A DNA stretch of 48,402 nucleotides from SAR86 cluster bacterium (GTDB taxonomy: Bacteria > Pseudomonadota > Gammaproteobacteria > Magnimaribacterales > TMED112), in NCBI GenBank assembly GCA_016779525.1, contig JADHNL010000007.1, forward strand, positions 1 to 48,402, written 5' to 3'. The notes under the pieces were generated by a model. It was not told the origin of the DNA, did no database searches, and worked only from the letters and a program-made list of their open reading frames with translations. Below, piece by piece: positions 41,573-48,402 of the stretch. Made by a program: the position numbers and the translations under genes. Positions within the stretch are counted from its first letter, which is position 1, and each line of letters begins with the position of its first letter.

Positions 41573-42358
41573 TTAATCTTCTTCTTTCGGATACTTATAA
41601 ACTCCTACCAGAAGTCCTACTTTAGGGTGATCAAAGTAATGAAATTCATCAAGCTTTATCCTTCTTTGCTCGTCCAAAAGATATAGTGTCTTCTTCTCAT
41701 CACTATTTTCAGATTCCTTAGCATCTTTTGATCTATCAAAATTCTCCCCTAACAATTCTCTAATTCTATATTCTGATTTATTGATTAAACTAACTGAGCT
41801 CAATGCATCTGGCCCCATTGCGCATTTAGCATGAACTCGAGGATAACGGGACTGGAATACTTTAACGATGCATTGATTGTCCTCTGTTGAAACCAAAATA
41901 TAGGGCATCTCTTGCTCTGAGCCCAAAGGCTGATACCAAGCTCTATGATTGTTTAACTTTAGTCCATCCACTTGGGATATTCTGCGCATTGTCCCGTTCA
42001 ATTCGTGCTCAGAGCGCTCCAAAACTCTGAAGAAACTTGGATTGATAATTTGTTTCTCTTCCTCTTCATTGTTTGTGGTTTGAAGAAATTCGGGAATTGT
42101 CTCAAGAAAATTAAAATCAAATGTTATGTTGCTCTCTAGCTCTAAAGTTTCGAAATTAAATTCTGGCTCCTGGTACTCCTCTAACACCAAAGCCTCTTTG
42201 ACAAGCTGATAATTGTTAACCGCATCGAAGCGTTCATCAGAGGTAATTTCATCCCAAACTATCGTGGCAACTTCTACCTTAATGACGCTCTGTTCTTCGC
42301 AAAATAAGATTGAAGAAATCATTGAAAGTAAGGCTATTTTCTTGAAAAAAGGGCTCAT
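41573..42358 (-). CDS. csiV: CsiV-family periplasmic protein
   Basis: A 261-residue exported protein (signal about residues 1-20, ending SILFCEE). It matches the CsiV family, first described in Vibrio cholerae as a peptidoglycan-binding partner of the LpoA-linked D-amino acid response. Family traits are the early VEVATIVWDE strand, FRVLERSEHELNG...NNHRAWYQPL, and the C-terminal RRIKLDEFHYFDHPKVGLLV. The middle is acidic and low complexity. It is long-diverged, so the role in this organism is inferred. Confidence 0.75.
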   Translation of the reverse strand: MSPFFKKIALLSMISSILFCEEQSVIKVEVATIVWDEITSDERFDAVNNYQLVKEALVLEEYQEPEFNFETLELESNITFDFNFLETIPEFLQTTNNEEEEKQIINPSFFRVLERSEHELNGTMRRISQVDGLKLNNHRAWYQPLGSEQEMPYILVSTEDNQCIVKVFQSRYPRVHAKCAMGPDALSSVSLINKSEYRIRELLGENFDRSKDAKESENSDEKKTLYLLDEQRRIKLDEFHYFDHPKVGLLVGVYKYPKEED

Positions 42359-42444
42359 AAAGTTTTAAATACAAACTGTGAATTAATATATCATTTTTTA
42401 ATTTACGAAATCTAATAAATTATGGGAATGGAAGCGGGTAAAAA

Positions 42445-43635
42445 ATGGATCTAAATTTTTCAAAGGAAGACCAAGATTTTCAATCGGAAGTAAGGGAATT
42501 TCTCGATAAGGAATATCCAAAGCATATCAAAGCAAAAATGGATAATGGCGATGATCTCACTAGAGATGAGATTGTAGAATGGCATAAGGTTGTGGCTAAG
42601 AAAGGCTGGATGGGTCATTCATGGCCGGTTGAATACGGTGGCACAGGTTGGGATGCAACCAAAAGATATATATATTTGAGAGAGCTTGCACTTGAAGGTT
42701 GCCCTATGTTTATCCCATTTGGGCTACAAATGGTTGCCCCTGTCATTTACACTTTTGGCTCTCAAGAGCAAAAAGATAAATTTCTTCCAAGGATTTTAAA
42801 TTTTGATGACTGGTGGTGTCAGGGTTATTCAGAACCAGGTTCTGGCTCAGATTTGGCTTCACTAAAGACCAAGGCTGTAAGAGATGGGGACCACTACGTA
42901 ATTAATGGACAAAAAACCTGGACAACTCTTGGCCAACACGCCGATTGGATTTTCGTGCTTGTTAGAACCTCCGATACAGGAAAAAAACAAGAGGGCATTA
43001 CTTTTATTCTTGTAGACATGAAAACTCCGGGAGTGGAAGTAAAGCCAATCATTACCATTGATGGTGATCATGAAGTCAACGAAGTATGGTTTGATAATGT
43101 GCGTGTTCCTGCTGAAAATGTTGTTGGCGAGGTAGGACAAGGCTGGACCTATGCTAAATTCTTACTTTTCCATGAAAGAAGTTCAATTGCAGGAGCTCCG
43201 CAAATGAGGCGTGCTATAAATTCGCTTACCAAAAGGGCAGAGAAAATATTTCATGATGAAAAACCATTAGCTGAAGATCCATTGTTTAAATCAAAAGTGG
43301 CGCAATTCCATCTTGACCTTGATGCACTTGAGATGACAGAGTTGAGAGGTTTAGCTGCCGAGAGAGAAGGTAAGGGTCCTGGACCTGAATCTTCATTGCT
43401 AAAAATTAAGGGTACAGAACTACAGCAAAGACTCACAACCTTAGCCTTGGAGGCTACTGGTCACGAGGCGTTACCATATGGCGGGCCATATGGTTTTGAA
43501 AACCAAGAGGTTATGGCTCCAAAAGCCGCTCAGTCTGTAGCTTCAAAGTATCTTAATTTTAGAAAAGTTACCATCTATGGTGGCACAAATGAGATACAGA
43601 AAAATATTATAGCCAAAGCAGTTCTAGGGCTTTAG
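42445..43635 (+). CDS. Acyl-CoA dehydrogenase, large subunit of a probable pair
   Basis: A 396-residue acyl-CoA dehydrogenase that introduces a 2,3 double bond into an acyl-CoA and gives its electrons to ETF. The middle domain motif WWCQGYSEPGSGSDLASLKT, the NGQKTWTTLG strand and the FAD-binding IYGGTNEIQKNIIAKAVLG are present. The usual catalytic Glu of the YEGT position is Gly here (YGGTNEIQ); the alternative is the Glu in HERSSI, as in the heteromeric steroid-type enzymes. The second dehydrogenase gene begins eight bases later behind a strong ribosome site, so they probably assemble together. The chain or ring substrate is unknown. Confidence 0.93.
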   Translation: MDLNFSKEDQDFQSEVREFLDKEYPKHIKAKMDNGDDLTRDEIVEWHKVVAKKGWMGHSWPVEYGGTGWDATKRYIYLRELALEGCPMFIPFGLQMVAPVIYTFGSQEQKDKFLPRILNFDDWWCQGYSEPGSGSDLASLKTKAVRDGDHYVINGQKTWTTLGQHADWIFVLVRTSDTGKKQEGITFILVDMKTPGVEVKPIITIDGDHEVNEVWFDNVRVPAENVVGEVGQGWTYAKFLLFHERSSIAGAPQMRRAINSLTKRAEKIFHDEKPLAEDPLFKSKVAQFHLDLDALEMTELRGLAAEREGKGPGPESSLLKIKGTELQQRLTTLALEATGHEALPYGGPYGFENQEVMAPKAAQSVASKYLNFRKVTIYGGTNEIQKNIIAKAVLGL

Positions 43636-43643
43636 GGGGAAGG

Positions 43644-44726
43644 ATGAATTTAAATTATACAGAAGAACAAGAGCTTCTAAGAGATAGTATCTCTAAGTTT
43701 TGCAGCTCAGACTACGACTTCGAAACGCGAATGAAAGCCGTTAATTCAGAGCTTGGTCAGGACAAAGAGCTTTGGAAAATGTTTGCTGAACTTGGCTGGC
43801 TTGCCGTTCCTTTTGCAGAGGAATTTGGTGGCTTTGGTGGTGATGAGGTTGATCTAAGTGTTGTATTCGAGGAATTTGGTAAAGCATTAGTTGTAGAGCC
43901 ATATTTGGCCAATATTGTCCTTGGAGGCGGAGTTTTAAGACGTGCTGACTTTGCAGAAAGTGCAAGCTATATAGAAAAACTAGTATCAGGCGAAGTGCAA
44001 ATATCTCTAGCCAACTACGAATCTCAAAAAGGGTATGTTTTAGGTAATATTGATACCGAACTAAACGCTGAAGGCTTACTTAATGGTAGCAAGTCTACAG
44101 TCTTAAACGCACCTAATGCAGACCACTTTATAGTATTCGCTAAAAAAGGTTCTGGTTATAGCTTTGCTTTAGTTGATAAAAATGCAGAAGGCTTAACTTT
44201 AAGTGGTTACAAAACTTACGATGGTTTTACATCTGGAGATCTGGTTTTTTCTAACTGCAAACCAGTAGCAGTATTTGAAGAAAATAATGCGTTAGAAGTT
44301 CTGGAAGAAGTTATTAGAGAGGCTATTGTTTGTATTTGTTCAGAAGCTATTGGAGCAATGGAAAAATCATACTTCCTCACTGTTGAATACACAAAACAAA
44401 GAGAGCAATTTGGAAGTTCGCTATCAAAATTTCAGGTGCTGCAACACCGTATGGTCGATATGTTTATGGAAACAGAATACGCCAAATCCTTCTTGTTGAA
44501 AGTCTTAGCTACAGAAGACAAAGACGAGAAAGCTAAGCTCACTTATGGTTTAAAGAACCAGGTTGCAAGAGCAGGTAAATTGGTCGGTGAAGAGGCTGTG
44601 CAATTACACGGCGGCATGGGCGTAACTCAGGAAATGTCAATTGGACACTACTTAAAACGATTAGTCTCAATTGCCAATGTTTTTGGTAGCGCAGACTTCT
44701 ATTTAAAAAAATATTCAGAAAGCTAA
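43644..44726 (+). CDS. Acyl-CoA dehydrogenase, small subunit of a probable pair
   Basis: A 360-residue acyl-CoA dehydrogenase paralogue. It has the N-terminal helical domain (LNYTEEQELLRDSISKFCSS), ELGWLAVPFAEEFGGFGGD, REQFGSSLSKFQVLQHRMVD, and AVQLHGGMGVTQEMSIGHYL. It lacks the terminal YxGTxEIQ FAD motif of its neighbour, so it probably depends on the larger subunit for a full active site, as in alpha2-beta2 FadE enzymes. The start follows GGGGGAAGG. The next gene begins one base after its stop. Confidence 0.92.
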   Translation: MNLNYTEEQELLRDSISKFCSSDYDFETRMKAVNSELGQDKELWKMFAELGWLAVPFAEEFGGFGGDEVDLSVVFEEFGKALVVEPYLANIVLGGGVLRRADFAESASYIEKLVSGEVQISLANYESQKGYVLGNIDTELNAEGLLNGSKSTVLNAPNADHFIVFAKKGSGYSFALVDKNAEGLTLSGYKTYDGFTSGDLVFSNCKPVAVFEENNALEVLEEVIREAIVCICSEAIGAMEKSYFLTVEYTKQREQFGSSLSKFQVLQHRMVDMFMETEYAKSFLLKVLATEDKDEKAKLTYGLKNQVARAGKLVGEEAVQLHGGMGVTQEMSIGHYLKRLVSIANVFGSADFYLKKYSES

Positions 44727-44727
44727 A

Positions 44728-46203
44728 TTGGTAAAGAGATTTAACCCAGATAAACGTCGACGTCCAAAGGTAGACGATTATTTTGGTGACTGGAAGTGGC
44801 GGGAAGCTCTTGCTGAATCCATGGTACCAATCATTGGTAAGCTTTACAGAAATGGCGTTAAAATCCTTATGTACGGCAGACCTCTTGTTAACTCATCAGC
44901 CATTGAAATCATGCAATTGCATAGGTTTGTGCGTGAGATTGAAGGCAATGAGCTTAGTGAAGTTGAAACCTTCCCAGTGCTTGAATGCATCTCTAAATTG
45001 AAGCTTATGCCTTGTGAAATTGACTTGGGTGAGCTGGTATCTTACTTGCTAGAAAACGATCAACTTGACCCAATCAAATACACCGAAAAACACCTTGAAG
45101 AAAACATTAGAACCAAGCGAGCATACCCCCTAAGACCTAAGGACGTTGTCCTTTTTGGTTTCGGTCGCATAGGTAGGCTGTTAACAAGGATTTTAATATC
45201 CGATACTGGCCCTGGTGCAGTGTGGCGATTACGCGGCATAGTGGTCCGAGGCGCAAAGAATACCGATGATTTAATTAAGCGTGCTAGCTTATTAAGACAC
45301 GACTCTGTGCACGGTGAATTCCCTGGTACCATTAGAGTTAATAAGATCAATAACTCACTTATCATTAATGGTAATGAGGTATTCTTTATTGAAAGCCGTG
45401 CGCCAAATAAAATTGATTACAAATCTTTAGGCATTAAACGTGCAACTTTAATTGATAACACCGGGGTCTGGAGAGATGAAGAGGGCTTAAGCCAACACCT
45501 AAAGAATCCTTCAATTGAAAAAGTTATTCTGACAGCTCCTGGTAAAGCAAAGGTCAAGAATATCGTCTATGGAGTAAATGAGGATAAAGTTAAAGACACT
45601 GATAAGTTGATTGCCGCAGCATCCTGCACGACCAACGCCATAGTGCCGGTGCTTAAGCTTGTTGATGAAAAATACAAGATCCAAAATGGTCACATTGAAA
45701 CAGTTCATGCATATACCAATGACCAGAACCTTATAGATAATTACCATCCTTCCGATAGGAGAGGAAGAAGCGCGGCCTTAAATCTAGTTATAACTGATAC
45801 TGGTGCTGCCAAAGCGGTCTCAGAAATTTTACCTGAGATGAAAGGAAAACTAACCGCCAATGCCATCAGAGTGCCTACACCAAATGTCAGTCTGGCCATT
45901 ATGAATTTAACCTTAAAAAAAGGTGTTGGAGTTGACGAGCTAAACGAAACGTTTAGAAAGGCAGCATTTAGATCAAATTTGAGACAAACACTTGACTATT
46001 CCAATTCCATTGATGCCGTTTCGTCCGATTTTTATTCCAATGAATTTGCTGTGATTTATGACTCCCAAGCAACAATCAGCAATTTTAATAATGTAACTAT
46101 TTACTGTTGGTACGATAACGAGTATGGTTACTCCAGACAAGTTGTAAGGCTCTTGAAAAAAGTCCTTGGTGTTAATTTAACTAGATACCCAAAACAACAA
46201 TAA
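44728..46203 (+). CDS. gap: Glyceraldehyde-3-phosphate dehydrogenase, long form
   Basis: A 491-residue GAPDH. An N-terminal extension of about 125 residues, mostly helical and absent from classical 330-residue enzymes, precedes the NAD fold (DVVLFGFGRIGRLLTRIL). Catalytic Cys300 lies in AASCTTNAIVP, followed by ETVHAYTNDQNLIDNYHPSD with the catalytic His and WYDNEYGYSRQVV at the end. This long form is known in Pseudomonas and Vibrio next to the nqr operon, exactly as here. It may run in the gluconeogenic direction or have another role; that is not shown. The start is TTG at 44728. Confidence 0.94.
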   Translation: MVKRFNPDKRRRPKVDDYFGDWKWREALAESMVPIIGKLYRNGVKILMYGRPLVNSSAIEIMQLHRFVREIEGNELSEVETFPVLECISKLKLMPCEIDLGELVSYLLENDQLDPIKYTEKHLEENIRTKRAYPLRPKDVVLFGFGRIGRLLTRILISDTGPGAVWRLRGIVVRGAKNTDDLIKRASLLRHDSVHGEFPGTIRVNKINNSLIINGNEVFFIESRAPNKIDYKSLGIKRATLIDNTGVWRDEEGLSQHLKNPSIEKVILTAPGKAKVKNIVYGVNEDKVKDTDKLIAAASCTTNAIVPVLKLVDEKYKIQNGHIETVHAYTNDQNLIDNYHPSDRRGRSAALNLVITDTGAAKAVSEILPEMKGKLTANAIRVPTPNVSLAIMNLTLKKGVGVDELNETFRKAAFRSNLRQTLDYSNSIDAVSSDFYSNEFAVIYDSQATISNFNNVTIYCWYDNEYGYSRQVVRLLKKVLGVNLTRYPKQQ

Positions 46204-47523
46204 ATGAAAAAAATTAAAGTCAAAGGGGGCCTGAATATTCCTCTGCATGGCTCTGTAGACAATTTAAGCAATTTAGAAGAAATAAGACCAAAGTTTAACG
46301 CTGTATTGTCAGAGGACTATTTTGGTTTAAAGCCAAAAATACTTGTTAAAGAAGGAGACGTGGTTGACCAAGCTTCACCACTTTTTGAAGACAAAACTAA
46401 TCCTGGATTCAACGTTAGATCTCCGGTATCTGGAACGATTCATTCAATAAATCGTGGGGGGAAAAGAGCTTTAATTTCCATTATTATCGAAGCTGCGCAA
46501 AATGAAGAGCAAAAATCCTGTGAAATAAACACAAATATCTCTCAAACACTAGAAATGTCTGGGTTATGGGATAGCTTTCGGGAAAGACCATTTAACCGTG
46601 TTCCAGAGCTAAATTCATTGGCGGACAACATCTTTATTAATTGCTGTAAGCAAGACTCTTTGGTCCTAGACCCATCATTACTTATTGCCGAGGAAAATGA
46701 TTACTTTATTGAAGGGCTAAAACGCGTAACAGAGCTCGCCAAAACCATTTGCTATGTGGTTTCGAATGAAGAATTAAACCTTGTCCAAGAAGGGTGTGAG
46801 TTCTTAACCATTGAGGGAGGCAACCAAACAGGCAATACTTCGACACATATACAAGCACTAAAACCAATAAGAAAAAGTGAAAAAACTTGGAGCATTGACT
46901 GGCAAGACGTCATTCGCATTGGAAAGGTCTTTATCAATAAAAAACTCTGCTCGGAAAAATACATTAGCATCACAGGACCCAATTGTAGTGAGCCTAAAAT
47001 AGTTCTGACCACTCCTGGTGCCAGCATGGAGGAGGTGACTGCAGGTGTTGCTAATGGTCTTGTTAGAAGAATATCAGGCAGTGCAATCTACGGTTCTCAC
47101 GGCGACAGCTATACGGATTTCTTAACAAGGTACTCCAATCAAATAACCCTTATTTCCGATGAACCAAAAGCCACCTTCTTTAATTGGCTTAAGCCTGGAA
47201 GAAAAGATCACTCCAATTCGAATGTCTTTTTATCGAGCATCTTTAAGCCCAAAGCATACAACTTTGACACCAACACCAACGGAGGTTACAGAGCCATAGT
47301 GCCAATTGGAGTGTTTGATGAAATTAACCCTTTTGATATTGATCCTACTTTGTTTTTAAAATCACTGGCCATTGGTGACCTAGTTGCTTTGCGAGAGTTG
47401 GGAATTTTTGATTTAGCAAGCGAAGATATGGCGATTTTTTCTTATGTTTGCCCTAGTAAATACGACTATGTGGCCCTATTTAATTCCTGTATGGAAGAGA
47501 TTTGGAAAGAGGAGTCCTCATGA
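46204..47523 (+). CDS. nqrA: Na+-translocating NADH:quinone reductase subunit A
   Basis: A 439-residue peripheral cytoplasmic subunit of the Na+-NQR complex. It starts immediately after the gap stop with KKIKVKGGLNIPLHGSVDN; the family features VKEGDVVDQASPLFEDK, NVRSPVSGTIHSINRGGKR, LTTPGASMEEVTAGVANGLV, AIYGSHGDSY and the CPSKYDYVALFN C-terminus are seen. NqrA takes part in quinone binding or docking of the complex. It shares ATGA with nqrB. Confidence 0.96.
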   Translation: MKKIKVKGGLNIPLHGSVDNLSNLEEIRPKFNAVLSEDYFGLKPKILVKEGDVVDQASPLFEDKTNPGFNVRSPVSGTIHSINRGGKRALISIIIEAAQNEEQKSCEINTNISQTLEMSGLWDSFRERPFNRVPELNSLADNIFINCCKQDSLVLDPSLLIAEENDYFIEGLKRVTELAKTICYVVSNEELNLVQEGCEFLTIEGGNQTGNTSTHIQALKPIRKSEKTWSIDWQDVIRIGKVFINKKLCSEKYISITGPNCSEPKIVLTTPGASMEEVTAGVANGLVRRISGSAIYGSHGDSYTDFLTRYSNQITLISDEPKATFFNWLKPGRKDHSNSNVFLSSIFKPKAYNFDTNTNGGYRAIVPIGVFDEINPFDIDPTLFLKSLAIGDLVALRELGIFDLASEDMAIFSYVCPSKYDYVALFNSCMEEIWKEESS

Positions 47524-48402
47524 AGTTTTTAGAGAATCTTTTTGACAAAAACAGACCACCAAAAGATAGGTGGTATTTCTACTTATACGAAGTGGTGCAA
47601 AATTTCTTTTTCTCAGCAAAAGTAGCTACAACAGGAAAAACCCACATTAGAGACAAACTGGACGTACAAAGAGTCATGGTAGTTGTCTGGCTGGCAACCT
47701 TTCCTGCGATGTTTTGGGGCATGTATAACATGGGTTACTTCGGGCTTGATTACATGACCAAGGGTGGTTTTACGTCCACTGGAGACTGGCACAACTGGCT
47801 GATTCAGCTTGCAGGGACCGATGTCAACAATCACTTTCATAGATTCTGGTTTGGATTGGTTTATTTTGTGCCAATTTACGTTACTGTCTTTGTGGTTGGA
47901 ATAGCTTGTGAAGCGATTTTTGCCACCATAAGAAGACATGAAATTAATGAAGGTGCGTTTGTTTCAACCGTATTGTTTTCACTCAGCTGTCCGCCGGATA
48001 TTCCGTTGTGGCAAGCAGCGACAGGTATCGCATTCGGTATAGTCGTAGGTAAAGAGTTTTTTGGTGGAACTGGGAAAAATTTCTTAAACCCAGCGCTAAC
48101 CGGAAGAGCATTTATTTATTTTGCTTACCCCACTGAATTATCAGGGGACATGGTATGGGTAGCATCACTAGCAGACAATGGTGCTATAGATGGCTATTCT
48201 GGTGCTACTGCCCTAGGCATTGGTGCTCTTGAGGGTCTAGCTGGTATGCAAGCTAACTTTACTTGGGGTGAAACGTTTTTTGGACAGATACCAGGCTCGA
48301 TCGGTGAGACTTCAACTTTCTTAATACTGCTAGCTGGTGCATACATGGTCTACGCTAAGATTGCATCCTGGCGCATTATTTTTGCCACCCTCATTGGTAT
48401 GT
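47520..48402 (+). CDS. nqrB: Na+-NQR subunit B, N-terminal part
   Basis: The first 294 residues of NqrB, cut by the window end. NqrB is the main membrane subunit of the sodium pump. It begins with a cytoplasmic helix region (KFLENLFDKNRPPKDRWYFY), then VQRVMVVVWLATFPAMFWGM and further membrane helices with FSLSCPPDIPLWQ and GKEFFGGTGKNFLNPALTGR. Thr230 in GYSGATALG is the expected site of covalent FMN. nqrC to nqrF should follow. The start overlaps nqrA by 4 bases. Confidence 0.96.
   Translation, partial: MKFLENLFDKNRPPKDRWYFYLYEVVQNFFFSAKVATTGKTHIRDKLDVQRVMVVVWLATFPAMFWGMYNMGYFGLDYMTKGGFTSTGDWHNWLIQLAGTDVNNHFHRFWFGLVYFVPIYVTVFVVGIACEAIFATIRRHEINEGAFVSTVLFSLSCPPDIPLWQAATGIAFGIVVGKEFFGGTGKNFLNPALTGRAFIYFAYPTELSGDMVWVASLADNGAIDGYSGATALGIGALEGLAGMQANFTWGETFFGQIPGSIGETSTFLILLAGAYMVYAKIASWRIIFATLIGM

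Noticed and set aside
1..48402. CRISPR arrays, insertion sequences or prophage genes
   Set aside because: No regularly spaced repeats, transposase, integrase, terminal inverted repeats or phage structural genes were found in either strand.

Overview
The window looks like chromosome of an uncultivated, AT-rich, gene-dense marine gammaproteobacterium, most likely SAR86-like. The family assignment is inference. It rests on the gammaproteobacterial gene set (CsiV, NfuA, LolCD, MsbA/LpxK/KdsB/MurB, DUF1285, ETF with ETF-QO, long GAPDH beside Na+-NQR), the AT-rich sequence, very short spacers and many overlapping genes. I see no rRNA, CRISPR array, insertion sequence, integrase or prophage.

Layout. 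1-3773: the end of gcvP (glycine cleavage P protein), a short AMP nucleosidase, a GST-fold protein on the other strand, tRNA-Ser(UGA) and a ZntB/CorA channel. 3774-4226 is mostly non-coding, with one doubtful small ORF and what looks like a decayed copy of a gene end plus terminator found again near 13.2 kb. 4227-12241 is a signalling block. A PiT phosphate transporter, a one-helix membrane protein, a PAS-EAL phosphodiesterase, a DHp-REC-GGDEF cyclase and a lone receiver form a tightly overlapping plus-strand operon. Facing it is a minus-strand pair, a periplasmic TonB-C-domain protein and a 1000-residue hybrid histidine kinase. 12381-15438 holds a type II pantothenate kinase-like protein, two unrecognised exported proteins that each seem to be two repeated halves, a small lipoprotein and a CPXCG zinc-ribbon protein.

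15517-22180: a CIA30-domain exported protein, Na+/alanine symporter, flavin monooxygenase, SixA phosphatase, sterol-desaturase-family hydroxylase, tRNA-Pro(GGG), a small membrane protein and a DUF349 protein. 22226-34295 is a long plus-strand run: trpS, an MFS transporter, hemH, a coniferyl-type aldehyde dehydrogenase, lolC/E-like and lolD, a single ORF fusing MsbA to LpxK, kdsB, murB, a LysE exporter and DUF1285. Envelope biogenesis dominates it: lipoprotein release, lipid A phosphorylation and flipping, Kdo activation and peptidoglycan precursor synthesis.

34292-39066 on the minus strand: an exported EEP-family phosphatase/nuclease with a 38-residue leader-like ORF, a one-domain Ogt methyltransferase, a DUF885 metallopeptidase-like protein and ETF-QO. 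39131-48402: etfB, etfA, a DUF2970-like protein, nfuA, csiV, a pair of acyl-CoA dehydrogenases, long-form GAPDH, nqrA and the start of nqrB. ETF and ETF-QO would pass acyl-CoA dehydrogenase electrons to quinone, while Na+-NQR builds the sodium gradient that the alanine symporter and perhaps the phosphate transporter use.

The most unusual items are the MsbA-LpxK fusion, the cyclase with two DHp-like segments but no ATPase domain facing a hybrid kinase with a nearly matching DHp motif, the coupling of a phosphate transporter to c-di-GMP genes, and the repeated-half exported proteins with a fossil copy of one gene end.
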